DNA of 64,000 bases from Mesorhizobium sp. SCN 65-20. GTDB lineage: Bacteria > Pseudomonadota > Alphaproteobacteria > Rhizobiales > Rhizobiaceae. Position numbers and translations under genes: made by a program. The stretch covers positions 1 through 64,000 of the forward strand of contig MEEF01000005.1 of the NCBI GenBank assembly GCA_001724355.1, read 5' to 3'. The notes beneath the pieces were generated by a model. The model ran no database searches and was not told where the DNA came from. It was given only the letters and a program-made list of their open reading frames with translations. Every line of letters starts with the position of its first letter. The stretch's first letter is position 1. Below are positions 61,161 through 64,000 of this stretch, in pieces.

Positions 61161-62237
61161 ATGGCCGAGATCAAGAGCAACGCCGCTTCGGTGGAGTTCC
61201 GCGAGGTCACCAAGATCTATGGCAAGAGCACCGTGCCGGCGGTCAACGATGTGTCGCTGTTCGTCGAGGCGGGCAAGCTGGTGACGCTGCTTGGGCCCTC
61301 CGGCTGCGGCAAGACAACGACGTTGCGCATGATCGCCGGCCTGGAGATGGCGACGCGCGGCAGGATCCTGATCGGCGGGGCGGATGTCACGCACCTGCCG
61401 GCGACCGACCGCGACGTGTCGATGGTGTTCCAGTCCTATGCGCTGTTCCCGCATATGACGGTCAACGAGAACGTCGAATACGGGCTGAAATTCTCGGGCT
61501 TCGCCAAGAAGGAGATCGCCGACCGGGCGCGGGCCGGGCTCGATCTGGTCGGCCTCGGCGGTTACGGCAGCCGACTGCCGAGCGAACTCTCCGGCGGCCA
61601 GCAGCAGCGTGTGGCGGTGGCGCGCGCACTGGTTCTGGAGCCGCAGGTGCTCCTGTTCGACGAACCTCTGTCCAACCTCGACGCCAAGCTGAGGCGCCGG
61701 GTGCGCGAGGAAATCCGCGATATCCAGACCAAGCTCGGGCTGACCGTCGTCTATGTTACCCACGACCAGGAGGAGGCGCTGGCCGTCTCCGACCGTATCA
61801 TCGTCATGAACAATGCGGTGATCGCCCAGGACGGTACCCCGCGCGAGCTCTACGACGCGCCGGCGGATGCCTTCGTCGCCGACTTCATCGGCGAGGCCAA
61901 TATCTTCGACTGCGAGATCGCATCGGTGGAGGGAGACCTTGCCAATGTGCGGTTGGGCGGTTTCGAAACCCAGCTCGACGCGCGCGGGATGAAGCCGGGG
62001 CCAGCGAAGCTGGCGGTGCGGCCGAGCAGGATCCAGATCCGGGCGGCGGGCGCACCGAGCACCATTCCCGGCCGGCTCGACAAGGTGACCTATGTCGGCT
62101 CCGACCTGGAATTCATGGTGGGCACCGAGTTCGGCGAGGTATTCGCCGTGTCGCCCGACGTCGATGCGCCGTTCCACGCGGGGCAGGAGGTCGGTATCGG
62201 CTTCGCCGCACGCGGGCCGGTGCTTATCAGGGCCTGA
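61161..62237 (+). CDS. AfuC-like ABC transporter ATP-binding protein (second system)
   Basis: [65 protein letters not shown]. Confidence 0.94.
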   Translation: MAEIKSNAASVEFREVTKIYGKSTVPAVNDVSLFVEAGKLVTLLGPSGCGKTTTLRMIAGLEMATRGRILIGGADVTHLPATDRDVSMVFQSYALFPHMTVNENVEYGLKFSGFAKKEIADRARAGLDLVGLGGYGSRLPSELSGGQQQRVAVARALVLEPQVLLFDEPLSNLDAKLRRRVREEIRDIQTKLGLTVVYVTHDQEEALAVSDRIIVMNNAVIAQDGTPRELYDAPADAFVADFIGEANIFDCEIASVEGDLANVRLGGFETQLDARGMKPGPAKLAVRPSRIQIRAAGAPSTIPGRLDKVTYVGSDLEFMVGTEFGEVFAVSPDVDAPFHAGQEVGIGFAARGPVLIRA

Positions 62238-62240
62238 CGC

Positions 62241-62678
62241 TCAGACGAAGCTCTGCGCGGCAGCCGCGACGGCTATGTAGCGGGCCAACTTGGCGAAGCC
62301 GACCAGGGCCAGGAAGCTCCACAGCGGCTCCTTCAGCATGCCCGCGACCAGCGTCAGCGGATCGCCGATGATGGGAACCCAGGACAGCAGCAGTGACCAG
62401 CGGCCGTAGCGCCTGTACCAGTTCTCCGCCCGGCCAAGTGCGGCCGGGCTGGCCGGAAACCAGCGCCTGTCCCTGAAGCGCTCGACCTGGCGGCCGATCA
62501 GCCAGTTGACCAAGGATCCTAGCACGTTGCCAACGGTCGCGACGAGCAGCAGCAGCGCGATGGAATACTCGCCCTGCATCGCCAGCCCGGCCAGCACCGC
62601 CTCCGACTGGGCCGGAAACAGCGTCGCGGCCAGAAAGGCCGCGACGAATAGGCCGCCGTAAGCGGCGAGGCTGGTCAT
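62241..62678 (-). CDS. YqaA/DedA-like membrane protein
   Basis: AAYGGLFVAAFLAATLFPAQSEAVLAGL...LLVATVGNVLGSLVNWLIGR...WVPIIGDPLTLVAGML. Confidence 0.85.
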   Translation of the reverse strand: MTSLAAYGGLFVAAFLAATLFPAQSEAVLAGLAMQGEYSIALLLLVATVGNVLGSLVNWLIGRQVERFRDRRWFPASPAALGRAENWYRRYGRWSLLLSWVPIIGDPLTLVAGMLKEPLWSFLALVGFAKLARYIAVAAAAQSFV

Positions 62679-62690
62679 GCGCCGGTCGGA

Positions 62691-63092
62691 CTACTGGGTG
62701 ACGTGGGCGCGGCCCGACAGGCCGTCGATGATCGGGCAATCCGGGCGATTGTCGCCATGGCAGTTGTGCACCAGATGGCGAAGCGTGTCGCGCAGTTCGG
62801 TCAGTTCCGAGAGCTTGCGGTCGATCTCCACCAGCTTGGTCTCGGCAATAGCCTTCACGTCGGCGCTCTCACGCCGCGTGTCGCCATAGAGCGACAGCAA
62901 CTGGCGGCATTCCTCGACGGAAAATCCGAGGCTGCGCGAGCGCTGCAGGAACCGCAGGCGATGCACGTCCGACATGGAGTAGTCGCGATAGCCGTTACCG
63001 GCGCGGTCCGGGCGCAGCAGCCCAATGTCTTCATAATAGCGGATGGTCTTGGCCGGCAGGCCGGACTTTTCCGAAGCAGCACCAATGTTCAT
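62691..63092 (-). CDS. cueR: MerR-family copper-responsive regulator (CueR/HmrR type)
   Basis: MNIGAASEKSGLPAKTIRYYEDIGLLRPDRAGNGYRDY; C-terminal NCHGDNRPDCPI metal-binding loop. Confidence 0.88.
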   Translation of the reverse strand: MNIGAASEKSGLPAKTIRYYEDIGLLRPDRAGNGYRDYSMSDVHRLRFLQRSRSLGFSVEECRQLLSLYGDTRRESADVKAIAETKLVEIDRKLSELTELRDTLRHLVHNCHGDNRPDCPIIDGLSGRAHVTQ

Positions 63093-63121
63093 AGGTCACT
63101 CCCTGAGCGATCTTCTTGGTT

Positions 63122-63152
63122 GATATAAAGGTTCCAGTAACTGGAAGTTCAA
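63122..63152 (-). promoter_or_regulatory. MerR-type promoter/operator for the cueR-like gene
   Basis: Minus strand TTGAAC-N19-TATATC, spacer contains palindrome TTCCAGTTACTGGAA (63132-63146). Confidence 0.82.
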
Positions 63153-63219
63153 GGTCACTGTCGAAAATGTGAAGAGTCGCGGGCCGACTGGCCGAGGCTG
63201 CCGGCCCGCGGATGCTCAA

Positions 63220-64000
63220 TCAGGACTCGTAGGCCAGCGAGGTCATCATGCCTGCCGCCATGTGGTAGAGATGGTGGCAGTGCAGCGCCCACTTGCCGGC
63301 GTTGTCGGCGTCGAAGGCGATGGTCACCATTCCCATGTTGGACGGCACCAGCACCGTGTCGCGCATTGCGCCCGAGATACGCTTGCCGTTGACCGCGACC
63401 ACCTGGAAGCTGTGCCCGTGCAGGTGCATCGGATGCGACATGGTGGTGTGGTTCATGAAGGTCATCTCGAACCGGTCGCCGCTCTTGAGCGGGATGGGCG
63501 TGGCCTTGCCGTCGTCCAGCGTCCAGATATAACCTGGGGCCTCCATCATCATCATGGTGTGCTGACGGGTGGCAGCCTTCTCGGCGAGCGGCTTCACAGC
63601 GCGCAGGCGCTGCTCGAGCTCGCCAGCCACTGCCGGGAAGTCGGCATCGGCCATGTCGGCGAACTTGGCCACGGTCGCGCCCTTGGCGGCAAGCACGATG
63701 CCGGTGCGCATGCGGCCGCCTTCCTGGACGGCGAAAACTGGCCAGGCCGAGGCTTCCTTGGGCAGCTCGATGACGATGTCGAGACGCTGTGCGACGGCGA
63801 ACTCGAAGCGCGAGCCGTCGATCGGCTCGACCGGCATGCCGTCGACCGCGATGAGCCGCCCCGACAGTTGGCCGAGGTCGACCCACATGTTGGTGCTGGC
63901 GGCACCGTTGATCAGCCGCAGCCTGACTCGGCCGCCCTGTTCCACCGATACGACCTCGGGGTCATCGAGGGTGCGGTCGTTGGCGAGCAGGGCATCGTAC
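63220..64000 (-). CDS. Multicopper oxidase (CopA/CueO-like), N-terminus beyond right edge
   Basis: TTMSHPMHLHGHSFQVVAVNG and WALHCHHLYHMAAGMM copper ligands; frame stays open to window end. Confidence 0.9.
   Translation of the reverse strand, partial: YDALLANDRTLDDPEVVSVEQGGRVRLRLINGAASTNMWVDLGQLSGRLIAVDGMPVEPIDGSRFEFAVAQRLDIVIELPKEASAWPVFAVQEGGRMRTGIVLAAKGATVAKFADMADADFPAVAGELEQRLRAVKPLAEKAATRQHTMMMMEAPGYIWTLDDGKATPIPLKSGDRFEMTFMNHTTMSHPMHLHGHSFQVVAVNGKRISGAMRDTVLVPSNMGMVTIAFDADNAGKWALHCHHLYHMAAGMMTSLAYES

Overview
High-GC (about 64%) alphaproteobacterial chromosome segment, most like Rhizobiales/Phyllobacteriaceae by protein content. No rRNA, tRNA, CRISPR array, integrase or transposase was recognised. 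Main blocks, left to right: (i) an autotransporter-like passenger protein cut by the left edge; (ii) a PAS hybrid histidine kinase followed by pstSCAB-phoU-phoB with a Pho box; (iii) an L,D-transpeptidase and a translationally coupled pair, a CxxC membrane protein plus a ferric-reductase-like protein; (iv) a ROK regulator and xylose ABC transporter (xylFHG); (v) a general stress response locus (phyR/nepR/ecfG, three HWE-type kinases, small stress proteins) with five well-matched EcfG-type promoters; (vi) a sulfatase, a dioxygenase and a two-component cluster with an atypical, apparently non-phosphorylatable response regulator; (vii) about 17 kb with two AfuABC/FbpABC-like ABC importers, five phosphoester-hydrolase genes, a NUDIX hydrolase and a LacI regulator; (viii) a copper block (multicopper oxidase, CueR-like regulator) at the right edge. 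The most interesting signal is block vii. A shared 16-bp palindrome (TTGCAC-N4-GTGCAA) lies upstream of the transporter operon, the second inositol-phosphatase gene and lacI. This suggests one LacI-controlled regulon for importing and dephosphorylating an unidentified phosphorylated organic compound. All calls come from reading the sequence and the supplied ORF track; no database search was run.
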